From the NCBI RefSeq assembly GCF_024171725.1, contig NZ_JAMTCG010000007.1:124001-188000 (forward strand): DNA of 64,000 nucleotides. Reading direction: 5' to 3'. This stretch comes from Williamsia serinedens. GTDB taxonomy: Bacteria; Actinomycetota; Actinomycetes; Mycobacteriales; Mycobacteriaceae. The translations under genes were made by a program, and so were the position numbers. Position 1 is the stretch's first letter, and each line of letters opens with the position of its first letter. Under the pieces are notes generated by a model, which made no database searches, had not been told where the DNA came from, and was given only the letters and a program-made list of their open reading frames with translations. Below are positions 1 to 9,136 of the stretch, piece after piece.

Positions 1-61
1 TGTCGATGTGCAGGACCCACCGCGACGTCCGTGTCCGGTCAGGCTGCACCACCGGTCCAGC

Positions 62-541
62 CTAGGCAGCGCGCGACGACCGGTGGTCAGGGTGCGGGGT
101 GAGGACGAAGGCCGGGACGTGGGGTGCGACGGCGAGGAGTTCGTCGTCGGTCGAGCGGTGCGACACCTTGGCGGGCAGGTAGTTCGCGACCTCCCATCCC
201 CACCGCTTCAGGTACGGCCGCAGCAGCGCGACCTTGTCGGCGTCGGTGACCTCGGTGGCGTGGAAGGCCCGTACCGACCGGCCGTGGCGGATCTCGCACT
301 CCCCGACCGCACGCAGGTTGCGCGACCACTGGGTGTTGCCGCGCGGGGAGATCAGGTACGTGCGGCCGTCGACGGTGATCGGGTTGACCGGCGTCGTGCG
401 CGGCACGCCGCTGGTGCGGCCGACGACGGTGAGCGTGCGGGCGCCGGCCAGACCGATCCCGTGGTCGGACAGCCACCGGACGGCGGCGTTGAACGATGCC
501 TGGGTGCGGCCGGTCGGGCGGGCGTAGTGGGTGGTGGTCAT
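62..541 (-). CDS. Nitroreductase-family deazaflavin (F420)-dependent oxidoreductase, DDN-like
   Basis: The 159-residue protein has the compact split-barrel look of the actinobacterial DDN/FDOR family, which uses coenzyme F420 (or flavin) to reduce varied substrates. The visible family pattern is the core TVVGRTSGVPRTTPVNP, then YLISPRGNTQWSRNLRA at about residues 62-80, as in F420-binding Ddn relatives. The ATG at 541 follows a GAGGAGA ribosome-binding site. It is divergent from a TetR-type repressor, and two matching palindromes lie in the shared intergenic region, so it is probably the repressor's target. The substrate cannot be read from the sequence. The family call is firm; F420 rather than another flavin cofactor is inferred from family membership. 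Confidence 0.85.
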   Translation of the reverse strand: MTTTHYARPTGRTQASFNAAVRWLSDHGIGLAGARTLTVVGRTSGVPRTTPVNPITVDGRTYLISPRGNTQWSRNLRAVGECEIRHGRSVRAFHATEVTDADKVALLRPYLKRWGWEVANYLPAKVSHRSTDDELLAVAPHVPAFVLTPHPDHRSSRAA

Positions 542-565
542 GACGGTCTCCTCGACTCGGTGAAC

Positions 566-580
566 GAGAGCACTGCTCTC
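566..580. promoter_or_regulatory. Palindromic operator 1 for the divergent TetR regulator
   Basis: GAGAGCA-C-TGCTCTC is a perfect 7-bp inverted repeat around a single base. It lies 25 bp upstream of the oxidoreductase start. A second copy lies 50 bp away. This is the usual size and symmetry of a TetR-family operator. Binding is inferred from position and repetition. Confidence 0.75.
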
Positions 581-615
581 TGAAAATGAGTATGCATCGC
601 CCGCCGACCAAAAGC

Positions 616-630
616 AAGAGCACTGCTCTC
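616..630. promoter_or_regulatory. Palindromic operator 2 for the divergent TetR regulator
   Basis: AAGAGCACTGCTCTC repeats 14 of 15 bases of the site at 566-580. Its inner AGAGCA-C-TGCTCT is perfectly symmetric. It ends 21 bp before the preferred tetR start (652), so occupancy would also repress the regulator itself. Confidence 0.75.
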
Positions 631-651
631 GAAATGTGCGACCATGACCCC

Positions 652-1323
652 ATGAGCCCCCGCCGCGCCGACGCCCGCGCCGAGACGGAACGCGACATCC
701 TGCGGATCGGACGGGAGCACCTCGTCGCCTCCGGGCCCGGCGGACTGTCGTTGCGGGCGGTCGCCCGCGACCTGGGAGTCGTGTCGTCGGCGGTGTACAG
801 GTACGTGCGCAGCCGCGACGAGCTGCTCACCCTGCTCGTCGTCGACGCCTACACCGAGCTGGCCGACGCCGTCGACGAGGCCGTCGACGGCGCGGACGAC
901 GGCCACTCGCGCCTGTACGCGGCGGGCACGGCGATGCGGCGGTGGGCGCTGGCCGAGCCCGCCCGGTGGGCACTGCTCTACGGCACGCCCGTGCCCGGCT
1001 ACGAGGCCCCGGGGGAACAGACGACCGGCCCGGGCACACGCGTCATGGCGCGGGCCGTCGCCATCGCCGCCACGATGACACCCGCACCGGTCGACGCCGT
1101 GCCGCAGGCGCTGGGCGCCGACTTCGACCGCATCCGCACCGAGTTCGCGAGTCCGGTCACCGATGCCGGGCTGGTGCGGGCGCTGTCGCTGTGGTCGGTC
1201 ATGGTCGGCGCGATCAGCTCGGAGGTGTTCGGCCAGTATGGCCGGGACACCTTCTCCGACGCCGAAGCGCTCTTCGGGCTGCAGCTGCGATCGGCGATCG
1301 ACGCCGCGTTCCCGCCGGCCTGA
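652..1323 (+). CDS. TetR/AcrR-family transcriptional regulator with WHG-type C-terminal domain
   Basis: This is a 223-residue repressor. Residues about 10-60 hold the TetR helix-turn-helix (LRAVARDLGVVSSAVYRYV followed by RSRDELL). The C-terminal part has the LYGTPVPGYEAP signature of the WHG (TetR_C_33) ligand domain. The frame is open from 586, but that start would run through operator 2, so the ATG at 652 (MSPRRAD) is preferred. The gene is divergent from the F420-type oxidoreductase, with two identical palindromes between them, which points to autoregulation and control of that enzyme. Its stop codon (1321-1323) abuts the ileS stop (1324-1326) with no intervening base. The inducer is unknown. 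Confidence 0.88.
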   Translation: MSPRRADARAETERDILRIGREHLVASGPGGLSLRAVARDLGVVSSAVYRYVRSRDELLTLLVVDAYTELADAVDEAVDGADDGHSRLYAAGTAMRRWALAEPARWALLYGTPVPGYEAPGEQTTGPGTRVMARAVAIAATMTPAPVDAVPQALGADFDRIRTEFASPVTDAGLVRALSLWSVMVGAISSEVFGQYGRDTFSDAEALFGLQLRSAIDAAFPPA

Positions 1324-4300
1324 TCAGACCCGGGACAGCTCCGCCCGCACCCCGTCGCCGAGATCGACTGCGTCGACACCGAGATCGTCGGGCGCGACGA
1401 CGTCGAGCCGGACCGCCAGCACCTCGCCCGCGACGAGATCCCGATGCCGCTGGGCCCACTCCTGCCGCTGCTCCGGCACCCCGAGACGCACCTCGATGCG
1501 GTCGGAGACGTCGAACCCGGCCGAGCGTCGCGCGTCCTGGAGTTCGCGGACCCGGTCCTTCGCCCAGCCCTCGGCCTCGAGCTCCTCGGTGACCGTGGTG
1601 TCGAGCACGACGAGCCCACCGCCCGAGGGCAGTTCGGCCGTCGACTCGGGTTCCACCGCGACGAGCTTGCGGCTGAACTCCCCGTCGACGAGGGCGATCC
1701 CGTCCGCGACGACCGTCTCGGCGCCGTCGACCTCCTGCAGCTGCCAGTCGCCCGACTTCACGGCCTTGATGACGCGCTGGACGTCCTTGCCCAGGCGCGG
1801 GCCCGCGGCACGCGCGTTGACGACGACCTCGACCCGGCCGAACTCCTCGGCGTCGTCGGCGAGATGGACTGCCTTGACGTTCATCTCGTCGGCGACGAGG
1901 CCGGTGAAGTCGGCGAGACGCGACGCCGCCGGGCCGGCGACGGTGATGGCGGGCAACGGGAGTCGGACACGCAGCTTGTTCGCCTTGCGCAGGCTCGACG
2001 CGGTCGAGCAGACCCCGCGCACCTCGTCCATCGCCGCGACCAGATCGGCGTCGGCGGGGATCTCGTCGGCCGTCGGCCAGTCGGTGAGGTGCACCGACCG
2101 GCCCCCGGTGAGGCCACGCCACATCGCCTCGGTGACCATCGGCAGCAGCGGCGCGGCCAGGCGGCAGGCGACCTCGAGGACGGTGTACAGCGTGTCGAAG
2201 GCGTCGTCGGCCGGCGCACCGTCCACCGACTCACCCTGACCGGCCCAGAACCGCGGCCGCGAGCGCCGCACGTACCAGTTCGTCAACGACTCGCACAGCT
2301 CGCGGAACGACTCACACGCGCCGGCGATGTCGTACACGTCGAGGGCGGCGGTCATCTCGTCACGGGTCGCGGCGAGCTTGGCCAGGATGTACCGGTCGAG
2401 CACGCCGGTCGCGTCGGTCCGCCACGTCGCCGGGCGGTCGGAGTACAGCGCGAGGAAGCTGTAGGCGTTCCACAGCGGCAGCATCGCCTGGCGGACGCCC
2501 TCGCGGATGCCCTGTTCGGTGACGATGAGGTTGCCGCCCCGCAGGATCGGCGAGGCCATGAGGAACCACCGCATCGCGTCGGCGCCGTCGCGGTCGAAGA
2601 CCTCGTTGACATCGGGGTAGTTCCGCTTGGACTTGCTCATCTTCTGACCGTCGTCGCCGAGGACGATGCCGTGTGCGGCGGCCGTGCGGAACGCCGGCCG
2701 GTCGAACAGCGCGGTCGCGAGGACATGCAGGTTGTAGAACCAGCCGCGGGTCTGACCGTTGTACTCGACGATGAAGTCGCCCGGGTTGCGCGCCGGGACG
2801 CCGGCGGCCTCGTCGCCGTCGAACCAGTCGGCGTTCTCGAACGGGTAGTGCACCTGCGCGAACGGCATCGACCCCGACTCGAACCAGCAGTCGAGGACCT
2901 CGGGGACGCGGCGCATGGTCGAGCGCCCCGTCGGGTCGTCGGGGTTGGGGCGGGTCAGCTCGTCGATGTAGGGCCGGTGCAGGTTGGTCGGACGCACCCC
3001 GAAGTCCCGCTCGAGATCGTCGAGCGAACCGTAGACGTCGACGCGCGGGTGCTCGGGGTCGTCGGAGACCCAGACGGGGATCGGCGCCCCCCAGAACCGG
3101 TTTCGGCTGATGTTCCAGTCCTTGGCGCCCTCGAGCCACTTCCCGAACTGGCCGTCGCGGATGTGCGCCGGCGACCAGGTGATCTCCTGGTTCAGCTCGA
3201 GCATCCGCTCCTTGATCGGCTGGACCGCGACGAACCACGACGGCACCGCCATGTAGATCAGCGGCTTGCCCGAGCGCCACGAGTGCGGGTAGCTGTGCTC
3301 GATCGTCTCGTGCCGCAGGATCCGTCCGGCGGTCTTCAGGTCGGCGATGATGACGGGGTTCGCGTCGAACACCATCTGCCCCTCGTAGGGCGGGACCATC
3401 GACGTGAAGCGGCCGCCCGGGTCGAGCGGCTGCACCACCTCGATGCCGTTGGCGGTCGCGAGCTCCATGTCCTCCTCACCGAAAGCCGGTGCGAGATGGA
3501 CGATCCCGGTGCCGCTGTCGGTGGTGACGTAGTCACCGAGCAGCATCCGGTGGGCGCGGGGGTGCCCGACGAAGAAGTCGAACGGCGGCGTGTAGGTGGC
3601 GTCGGCGAGATCGCGGCCGGTGTGGGTGCCGAGGACCTCGGGGCTCTCCCCCAGCTCACGCGCGTAGTGGCCCAGGCGGGCGGTCGCCAGCAGGTACTCC
3701 TGGCCGTCCTCGCCCCGGACGTGGCTGTACTCGACGTCGGGGTTGACCGCGATCGCGAGGTTCGACGGCAGCGTCCACGGCGTCGTGGTCCAGATGAGCG
3801 CGTTGACGCCGACGAGGGAGTCGGGGACTCCCCCGGTCAGCGGCATGCGCACGGTGACGGCCGGGTCCTGACGCATCCGGTAGGCGTCGTCGAGCTTGCT
3901 CTCCTGGTTGCTCAGCGGTGTCTGCTCGTACCAGGAGTACGGCAGCACGCGGTAGCCCTGGTAGATCAGCCCCTTCTCGTACAGGCGGGAGAACGCCCAC
4001 ATCACCGACTCCATGAAGTCGATGTCGAGGGTCTTGTAGTCGTCGTCGAAGTCGACCCAGCGGGCCTGTCGGGTGACGTAGTCGCGCCACTCACCGGTGT
4101 AGCGCAGCACCGACTCCCGGCAGAAGTCGTTGAACTTCTCCACGCCCATGGTCTCGATCTCCGACTTGTCGGTGATCCCGAGTTGGCGTTCTGCCTCGAG
4201 TTCGGCGGGCAGACCGTGGGTGTCCCAGCCGAAGCGGCGCTCGACCTTGCGGCCGCGCATCGTCTGGTAGCGCGGGATGAGGTCCTTGACGTAGCCGGTC

Positions 4301-4566
4301 AGCAGGTGGCCGTAGTGCGGGAGACCGTTGGCGAACGGCGGGCCGTCGTAGAAGACGAACTCCTCGGCGCCGTCCCGGTTGTCGATGGACGCGCGGAAGG
4401 TGTCGTCGGCGGCCCAGGAGTCGAGCACCGCGGTCTCCAGGTCGGGGAAGACCGGTGCGCGCGAGCCGGTCCCGACGAGGTCGACGACCGGGTAGACGCG
4501 TGCCGCGGTCCCGGTGGGTTCCTGCCCGGTGGGGTCCTGCTCGGCGCGCTCGGGTGCGGTGGACAC
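1324..4566 (-). CDS. ileS: Isoleucine--tRNA ligase (IleRS)
   Basis: This cytoplasmic class I synthetase charges tRNA-Ile and edits mischarged valine. The protein is about 1080 residues. It shows the HIGH-type motif HYGH (about residues 84-87, within [12 protein letters not shown]), the editing (CP1) domain in the middle, KMSKSKR at about residue 640, and a long anticodon-binding C-terminus. Length and the [13 protein letters not shown] style match the eukaryote-like IleRS form common in actinobacteria. The GTG at 4566 is chosen because GAGGGAGAG precedes it and the frame further upstream overlaps the T-box leader. The T-box makes expression depend on uncharged tRNA-Ile. Confidence 0.97.
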   Translation of the reverse strand: MSTAPERAEQDPTGQEPTGTAARVYPVVDLVGTGSRAPVFPDLETAVLDSWAADDTFRASIDNRDGAEEFVFYDGPPFANGLPHYGHLLTGYVKDLIPRYQTMRGRKVERRFGWDTHGLPAELEAERQLGITDKSEIETMGVEKFNDFCRESVLRYTGEWRDYVTRQARWVDFDDDYKTLDIDFMESVMWAFSRLYEKGLIYQGYRVLPYSWYEQTPLSNQESKLDDAYRMRQDPAVTVRMPLTGGVPDSLVGVNALIWTTTPWTLPSNLAIAVNPDVEYSHVRGEDGQEYLLATARLGHYARELGESPEVLGTHTGRDLADATYTPPFDFFVGHPRAHRMLLGDYVTTDSGTGIVHLAPAFGEEDMELATANGIEVVQPLDPGGRFTSMVPPYEGQMVFDANPVIIADLKTAGRILRHETIEHSYPHSWRSGKPLIYMAVPSWFVAVQPIKERMLELNQEITWSPAHIRDGQFGKWLEGAKDWNISRNRFWGAPIPVWVSDDPEHPRVDVYGSLDDLERDFGVRPTNLHRPYIDELTRPNPDDPTGRSTMRRVPEVLDCWFESGSMPFAQVHYPFENADWFDGDEAAGVPARNPGDFIVEYNGQTRGWFYNLHVLATALFDRPAFRTAAAHGIVLGDDGQKMSKSKRNYPDVNEVFDRDGADAMRWFLMASPILRGGNLIVTEQGIREGVRQAMLPLWNAYSFLALYSDRPATWRTDATGVLDRYILAKLAATRDEMTAALDVYDIAGACESFRELCESLTNWYVRRSRPRFWAGQGESVDGAPADDAFDTLYTVLEVACRLAAPLLPMVTEAMWRGLTGGRSVHLTDWPTADEIPADADLVAAMDEVRGVCSTASSLRKANKLRVRLPLPAITVAGPAASRLADFTGLVADEMNVKAVHLADDAEEFGRVEVVVNARAAGPRLGKDVQRVIKAVKSGDWQLQEVDGAETVVADGIALVDGEFSRKLVAVEPESTAELPSGGGLVVLDTTVTEELEAEGWAKDRVRELQDARRSAGFDVSDRIEVRLGVPEQRQEWAQRHRDLVAGEVLAVRLDVVAPDDLGVDAVDLGDGVRAELSRV

Positions 4567-4813
4567 TGACTCTCCCTCGTGTCGGTCGGGCCGCGGGTGC
4601 GGCCTGTCGCGGACACGGGGACGACGAGGTTCTCGCCGCGGTACCACCCCGCTTGCACCGGTGTCCGGTGCCTCTCGGTGCCATCGCCGCCGCGGGGGCG
4701 GTGTGGACAGCGGCTGTCTCGGGCCGCTCCCGTCCGGGTCTACTGAGGCGATCCCGCGACGGACGGCGGGCCCTGTTCTTCCGGATGCTCCCCGGTGATG
4801 GCCGGATCGACGC
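4567..4813 (-). ncRNA. T-box riboswitch leader of ileS
   Basis: Read on the minus strand, the leader contains the T-box core GGGTGGTACCGCGG (TGGTACCGCG at 4637-4646), which pairs with the NCCA end of uncharged tRNA. Near its 5' end it has ATC isoleucine codons beside GGGGAGCATCCGG, as in the very short specifier stems of actinobacterial ileS T-boxes. After the T-box a CGAG/CTCG hairpin and the GAGGGAG ribosome-binding site follow directly, with no U-tract, so control is probably at translation, as described for this class. Exact stem boundaries are approximate. Confidence 0.9.
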
Positions 4814-4819
4814 GACGCA

Positions 4820-4848
4820 AGTGTAGGTCAGCGCGGTGCCCGGTCCCA
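4820..4848 (-). promoter_or_regulatory. Candidate SigA-type promoter for the ileS leader
   Basis: The minus strand reads TTGGGA, an 18-bp spacer, then TACACT (4820-4825). Transcription would start near 4812, just ahead of the specifier region of the T-box. The match is moderate and based on position. Confidence 0.45.
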
Positions 4849-4864
4849 ACCTGCGGTCGCGGGC

Positions 4865-5335
4865 TCAGTCCGGGGTGCCGTGCCGACCGCGTCGGGGCGG
4901 GTCGGCTGCCGACTCGTCGGCGGCGTCGTCGACGGGAGTCCCGGCGTCGTCGAGGTCGGGTCGCTCATGGCGACCGTGGTGCGCCGGTGCGGCGGGGTCA
5001 TGCTCCACGGACGAGGTCTGCCCGGTGGCGGGATCGTCGTCGAGGGTCACGACGGTCTCGTCGGTGATCCGCGCGAACTGCTCGGTCGGGGCGTCGTCGT
5101 CGGAGCGATCCGCCTCCGACTCCTGCGCCTGCGACGAGGTGGCGGTTGGCCGCCGACGGGGCAGGTGCGGCCGGACCCCCAGCGTGTCGGCGAGCAACAG
5201 CAGGGCGCCGACGACGCAGATGACGATGCACGCCACCGCCAGCCACAACGTGCCCGTCGCGAGTGCGAGGACGAGCAGGGCGAACCCGACCAGCGTCGCC
5301 CCGAGAGCCGACACGAGCACGGATCCACCCTCCAC
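4865..5335 (-). CDS. Small two-helix membrane protein (Rv2144c-like)
   Basis: The 156-residue protein starts with two hydrophobic segments (about residues 5-27 and 31-50, LVGFALLVLALATG and AVACIVICVVGALLLL). A long charged, disordered C-terminal tail rich in Asp, Glu, His and Arg follows. It lies directly downstream of wag31, the position of the unassigned transmembrane protein Rv2144c in mycobacteria. No catalytic motif is visible. A role at the growing pole or septum is only suggested by the neighbourhood. Confidence 0.75.
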   Translation of the reverse strand: MEGGSVLVSALGATLVGFALLVLALATGTLWLAVACIVICVVGALLLLADTLGVRPHLPRRRPTATSSQAQESEADRSDDDAPTEQFARITDETVVTLDDDPATGQTSSVEHDPAAPAHHGRHERPDLDDAGTPVDDAADESAADPPRRGRHGTPD

Positions 5336-5368
5336 TCACGCACAGCCGCCGGTCGGCGGCCGCCGGTG

Positions 5369-6217
5369 TCAGTTCGACGGGTTGGCGTACCCGCCCGAGC
5401 TGGTGAAGCCGCCGTTGCCGGGGTCCGACGAGAAGGCGTCGCCACCGCGCGAGTTGTCGACCGGGGCCGCGCTCCCGCGCTGCTGCAGCTCCTCGAGCTG
5501 CGACTCCAGGTAGGTCTTGAGGCGGGTCCGGTACTCGCGCTCGAAGGTCTTGAGCTGTTCGATCCGGCCCTCGAGCACCGACCGCTGCTGGTTGATGGTG
5601 CCCATGATCTCGGTGTGCTTGCGCTCGGCGTCGGCTTGCAGGGCGTCGGCCTTCTCCTGCGCCTGGCGCGTGGTGGCCTCGGCGCGGGTCTGCGAGTCGG
5701 CGAGGATCGCCTCCGACCGCTGGCGCGCGTCGGCGAGCATGGTCTCCGACTTCTGTCGCGCCTCGGACACCATCGAGTCGGCCCGACCGCGGGCGTCGGC
5801 GAGCAGGCTCTCCGATTCGGTCCGCGCGTTGGCCGTGAGGCGGTCGGCGGTCTCCTGTGCGAGGCCGAGGACCTTGGCCGCACGCACGTGCGCCTCCTCG
5901 GTGCTGGCCGGCGACGCCGACTCCTGCGCTGCGGGGGCGGCCGGGGCCGCGGCGGCGAACGCCTGCGTCGGTGCCGCCGGTGCGGGCTCCTCGGTACGGG
6001 CGGGCTGCTGGGCAGCCGCGCCGGACTTGGCCTGCTCGAGGTCGCCCTCGAGCTCGCTCACGCGCGCCTTGAGATCCGAGTTCTCCTCGAGGAGGCGAGC
6101 CAGTTCGGCCTCGACGAAGTCCAAAAACTGGTCGACCTCGTCCTCGTTGTAGCCGCGCTTGCCGATCGGCGGTTTGCTGAACGCGACGTTGTGCACATCA
6201 GCCGGTGTGAGCCGCAT
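5369..6217 (-). CDS. wag31: Cell-pole scaffold protein DivIVA/Wag31
   Basis: The 282-residue coiled-coil protein recruits the elongation machinery to the poles of actinobacteria. The N-terminus ([20 protein letters not shown], then [19 protein letters not shown]) is the conserved DivIVA membrane-binding domain. An Ala/Pro-rich linker (about residues 65-105) and a long heptad-repeat region to about residue 245 follow. Mycobacterial Wag31 is phosphorylated by PknA/B at a Thr in this linker; the equivalent residue is not assigned here. It lies in the usual place between the yggT/sepF genes and an Rv2144c-like gene. A 303-bp leader upstream suggests its own promoter. Confidence 0.96.
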   Translation of the reverse strand: MRLTPADVHNVAFSKPPIGKRGYNEDEVDQFLDFVEAELARLLEENSDLKARVSELEGDLEQAKSGAAAQQPARTEEPAPAAPTQAFAAAAPAAPAAQESASPASTEEAHVRAAKVLGLAQETADRLTANARTESESLLADARGRADSMVSEARQKSETMLADARQRSEAILADSQTRAEATTRQAQEKADALQADAERKHTEIMGTINQQRSVLEGRIEQLKTFEREYRTRLKTYLESQLEELQQRGSAAPVDNSRGGDAFSSDPGNGGFTSSGGYANPSN

Positions 6218-6520
6218 TGTCGGTCCCCTTCAACATCAATCATCGTGTGGACGTGTCGTGGTCTCGGTGCGGGCTGCTCGGGACCGGGTCACCTAAAGCG
6301 ATGGCGCGCGAACGCCTCGCATCAGAGTAACTGGCGTCCCATCCTGTCACAGGAGAACCGTTCGTCGCACCTCTCTGACGCGACGTCGGATTCCTCCGAC
6401 CTCACGCCCGTCAGCACGGACGACGGTGTCCCCTGTGTCGACGCACAACGAGTTCACCCAGCCGTCACAGTAACGACCCCTGGGCCGACGGCACAGGTGC
6501 GGGCCACGGATCGGTCCGGA
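6218..6520 (-). promoter_or_regulatory. Intergenic leader before wag31 with candidate promoter
   Basis: No gene is seen in this 303-bp stretch. On the minus strand GTGACA (6345-6350) is followed after 15 bp by TACTCT (6324-6329), a short-spaced -35/-10 pair about 105 bp upstream of the wag31 start. A 6-bp inverted repeat GTCGGA-N4-TCCGAC is at 6385-6400. The ribosome-binding region just upstream of the start reads AAGGGGACC. The promoter call is weak. Confidence 0.35.
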
Positions 6521-6808
6521 TCAGGGGCCCGGCGACACCAACGCCATGGCCACCAGCACCACGATCATCGTGATCATCAGGGACAGGTCCAGACGCACCG
6601 GACCGAGCGGGATCGGCGGCAACACCCTGCGCAACGCCTTGATCGGCGGGTCGGTGGCGGTGAACACGCCCTCGATCACGACCACCGACGCACCGGTGGG
6701 TCGCCACTCGCGGGCGAACGACCGCACGAGCTCGATCACCAGGCGGCCGAGCAGCAGCAACCAGAAGAGGAAGAGCAGGTAGTAGATGACCTCACGGGCG
6801 ACTGTCAC
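6521..6808 (-). CDS. YggT-family membrane protein
   Basis: The 95-residue protein has two hydrophobic helices (about residues 5-27, YYLLFLFWLLLLGRLVIELV, and 72-93) separated by the family pattern TDPPIKALRRVLPPI. YggT/Rv2146c proteins are found beside sepF and divIVA across Gram-positives. They are linked to cell shape and membrane organisation, but no biochemical activity is established. It ends 303 bp before the wag31 start and begins 45 bp after sepF ends. Confidence 0.9.
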   Translation of the reverse strand: MTVAREVIYYLLFLFWLLLLGRLVIELVRSFAREWRPTGASVVVIEGVFTATDPPIKALRRVLPPIPLGPVRLDLSLMITMIVVLVAMALVSPGP

Positions 6809-6853
6809 GCGGTCAACTCTGCCTGATTCGCCCGTTGTCCGCCGAACCCCCTG

Positions 6854-7564
6854 CTAGCTCTGGTTGTAGAAGCCGGTCTCGGCGATCTTGCGACGATCCT
6901 CGGCGGAGACGTCGACGTCGGCGGGCGAGAGCAGGAACACCTTGGTGGCGACCTTGTCGAACGCGCCACGCAGGGCGAACGCCAGGCCCGCGGCGAAGTC
7001 GACGAGGCGCTTGGCGTCCTCGTTGCTCATCTCGACGAGGTCCATGATCACCGGGTTGCCGTCACGGAAGCGCTCACCGATCGTGCGGGCCTCGCTGTAG
7101 TCGCGGGGGCGCAGCGTCGTGATCTTGGCCAACGGGCTGCCCTCCTCGAACACACGCTCCATCGAGTCCATCGCGAGCGCACCGCGGGTCATCCGGGCAC
7201 CCCCGCCGCGCACCACGCCGCCGCGGCCGGCGCTCAGCGGCTCGAGGCGACCACTGCGGCCCAGACGCTCCATCGACGACCGCTCGAGACCGGACCGCTC
7301 CATGGACGGGACGGGGCCGCGGACCGACCCCGCGTAGGCGTAGTCGGGAACGCGGTCGTACTCGTACTCGAGGTCCTCGCCGTAGGAGTCGTAGCCGGCA
7401 CGCGGGTCGGCGTCGTAGGCACGGGCGCGCAGGCGCTCCTCGCGGGCCCACCGCTCGTCGTGGTGGTCGTCGCGGCGCACCGGACCGTCGTCGAGGTAGT
7501 CGTCCTCGTAGTCGCCGGGCGGGACCATGCCGAAATACGCCTTGAACCGCTGCATGGTGGTCAT
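6854..7564 (-). CDS. sepF: Cell division protein SepF
   Basis: This is a membrane anchor and early positive regulator of the FtsZ ring, and the main Z-ring tether in actinobacteria that lack FtsA. The 236-residue protein begins [13 protein letters not shown] (amphipathic membrane-targeting helix). A long charged, Arg/Asp-rich linker follows, then the C-terminal SepF dimer domain in the last 95 residues ([20 protein letters not shown] through [12 protein letters not shown]). The ATG at 7564 is preceded by GAGGAAGG; upstream extension of the frame is not coding-like. It follows yggS, matching the mycobacterial order. Confidence 0.96.
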   Translation of the reverse strand: MTTMQRFKAYFGMVPPGDYEDDYLDDGPVRRDDHHDERWAREERLRARAYDADPRAGYDSYGEDLEYEYDRVPDYAYAGSVRGPVPSMERSGLERSSMERLGRSGRLEPLSAGRGGVVRGGGARMTRGALAMDSMERVFEEGSPLAKITTLRPRDYSEARTIGERFRDGNPVIMDLVEMSNEDAKRLVDFAAGLAFALRGAFDKVATKVFLLSPADVDVSAEDRRKIAETGFYNQS

Positions 7565-7650
7565 GTGGTGCCTTCCTCGCCGTCGGCAGGTGCCGGGAGT
7601 CCCGTGTGAAAACTGGTGTCGCTGATCCGCATGGTGCTCATGTGATTTGG

Positions 7651-8406
7651 CTACGGCGAGCGTAACGGCCGCTCTCCCAGGATCGCGGTACCGACACGCA
7701 CGCATGTCGAGCCGTGTCGCACGGCGTCCTCGAGGTCCCCCGACATGCCGGCGGAGAACTCGACCGCCTCGGGGTGGGACGCGACCAGACGGGCGTGTGC
7801 GGTCGCCGCCTGCTCCATCCAGTGGGCCGGTGTGTGGGACTGCGGCGCGATGACCATCGACCCGCGCAGACGCAGTCCGTCGAGACCGGCGACGTGGTCG
7901 GCCAGGGCGTCGAGCTCGTCGAGGACGACGCCGCCGCGGTTCGAGTCCCCGTCGAGGTTGATCTGCACGAGGACGTCGAGGGGGCCGTCGCGGTCCCCCT
8001 CCTCACGGGCGGTCGCGACGCCGCGGGCCAGCGCGTCGGCGACGGCCTCGCGGTCGAGGGAGTGGACCCTGTCGGCCCATCGGGCCACCGACGTCGCCTT
8101 GCGGCGTTGCACCGTCCCGATCATGTCGAAGCGCACGGACTCGGCGACGGACTCACGCACCGCGGCGGCCTTTCGCCCCGCCTCGGGCTCGCGACTCTCC
8201 CCGAAGGCGCGGCAGCCGAGATCGACGAGGGCGCGCACATCCGACGCCGGATGGAACTTCGTGACGACCAGCAGCTCGATGTCGGCGACGTCGCGCCCGG
8301 CGTCACGGGCCGCCGCCGCGAGCCGCTCTCGTGCCGCGGTGAGGCCGGCTGTGAGTTCGGCGACGCGCTCCGGCGACGCGACGTCCGCCGGTTCGGGCTC
8401 GTTCAC
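7651..8406 (-). CDS. YggS-family pyridoxal-phosphate homeostasis protein
   Basis: The 251-residue protein is a single-domain fold III PLP-binding protein. The PLP lysine lies in [14 protein letters not shown], and the [13 protein letters not shown] and [10 protein letters not shown] segments fit the family. YggS proteins buffer PLP and affect amino-acid pools without being classical enzymes. The GTG start at 8406 overlaps the pgeF stop as GTGA, so the pair is translationally coupled. It is the Rv2148c counterpart, lying between sepF and pgeF. Confidence 0.92.
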   Translation of the reverse strand: MNEPEPADVASPERVAELTAGLTAARERLAAAARDAGRDVADIELLVVTKFHPASDVRALVDLGCRAFGESREPEAGRKAAAVRESVAESVRFDMIGTVQRRKATSVARWADRVHSLDREAVADALARGVATAREEGDRDGPLDVLVQINLDGDSNRGGVVLDELDALADHVAGLDGLRLRGSMVIAPQSHTPAHWMEQAATAHARLVASHPEAVEFSAGMSGDLEDAVRHGSTCVRVGTAILGERPLRSP

Positions 8407-9131
8407 GCCGCCCCGTCGGGGTCGATCCAGATGACCGAGGCCAGTCGGCCGGTCGGCGCACCGCGCCGGTGGCTGAACAGCGTCGGGTCGGAGATGGTGC
8501 ACCGCGGGTCGCTCGCGACGGCGGCGACCCCTGCGGACAACAACTGGCGCGCCAGACCGGCGCGGAGGTCGAGACCGCAGGTGCCCTGCCGGGTGCGGGT
8601 CGCGCTCCCGGGCAGGTGCTGTTCGACGTCCCGCTGCATCTCCGCGGGCACCTCGTAGCGCTCCCCGCTCGCGGCCGGCCCGAGGAATGCGCCGATACGG
8701 CCCATCTCGGCGCCGAGGCCCACCATCGCGTCCAGCACGCGCGGGATGATCCCGATCCGCGCACCGACGCGTCCGGCGTGGACGGCGGCGATGACGCCGG
8801 CCTCGTCGTCGGAGAGCAGGACGGGCACGCAGTCGGCGGTGAGCACGGCCAACGCCAGACCCGGCACCGCCGTGACGAGTGCGTCGGTCGCGGGCACCGC
8901 GTCGGTGCGCGGCCCGTCGACGACTTCTACCGCCCGTCCGTGGATCTGCTCCATCCAGACGAGGTGGTCGTCGGCGACACCGATCCGCTCGGCGAGCCGG
9001 GCACGGTTGGCCGCCACGGCGGCGGGGTCGTCGCCGACGTGGTCGCCGAGGTTGAACGAGTCGTAGGGCGCGACCGACACCCCACCCGCGCGGGTGGTGG
9101 TGACCCGGCGCACCCGCCCGGGACCGGTCAC
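8403..9131 (-). CDS. pgeF: PgeF/YfiH-family multicopper oxidase-like protein (peptidoglycan editing factor)
   Basis: The 242-residue protein carries the family signatures VLTADCVPVLL and AAVHAGRVG, and the QIHG motif, which supply the zinc-binding Cys and His residues. Members act on nucleosides or oxidise phenols in vitro. In E. coli PgeF prevents L-Ser incorporation into peptidoglycan stems, which fits its place beside ftsZ. The GTG start is 5 bp downstream of the ftsZ stop. It is the Rv2149c counterpart. Confidence 0.92.
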   Translation of the reverse strand: MTGPGRVRRVTTTRAGGVSVAPYDSFNLGDHVGDDPAAVAANRARLAERIGVADDHLVWMEQIHGRAVEVVDGPRTDAVPATDALVTAVPGLALAVLTADCVPVLLSDDEAGVIAAVHAGRVGARIGIIPRVLDAMVGLGAEMGRIGAFLGPAASGERYEVPAEMQRDVEQHLPGSATRTRQGTCGLDLRAGLARQLLSAGVAAVASDPRCTISDPTLFSHRRGAPTGRLASVIWIDPDGAA

Positions 9132-9136
9132 GGCGC

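Noticed and set aside
1-61. Possible gene fragment at the left edge
   Set aside because: The first 61 bases are too short to assign; the plus-strand frame from base 8 is antisense to the oxidoreductase.
1444-4569. Very long open frame on the plus strand opposite ileS
   Set aside because: It is the antisense of a clear IleRS gene; stop codons are rare in every frame at this GC content, and the translation has low-complexity Arg/Val/Gly content with no recognisable domain.
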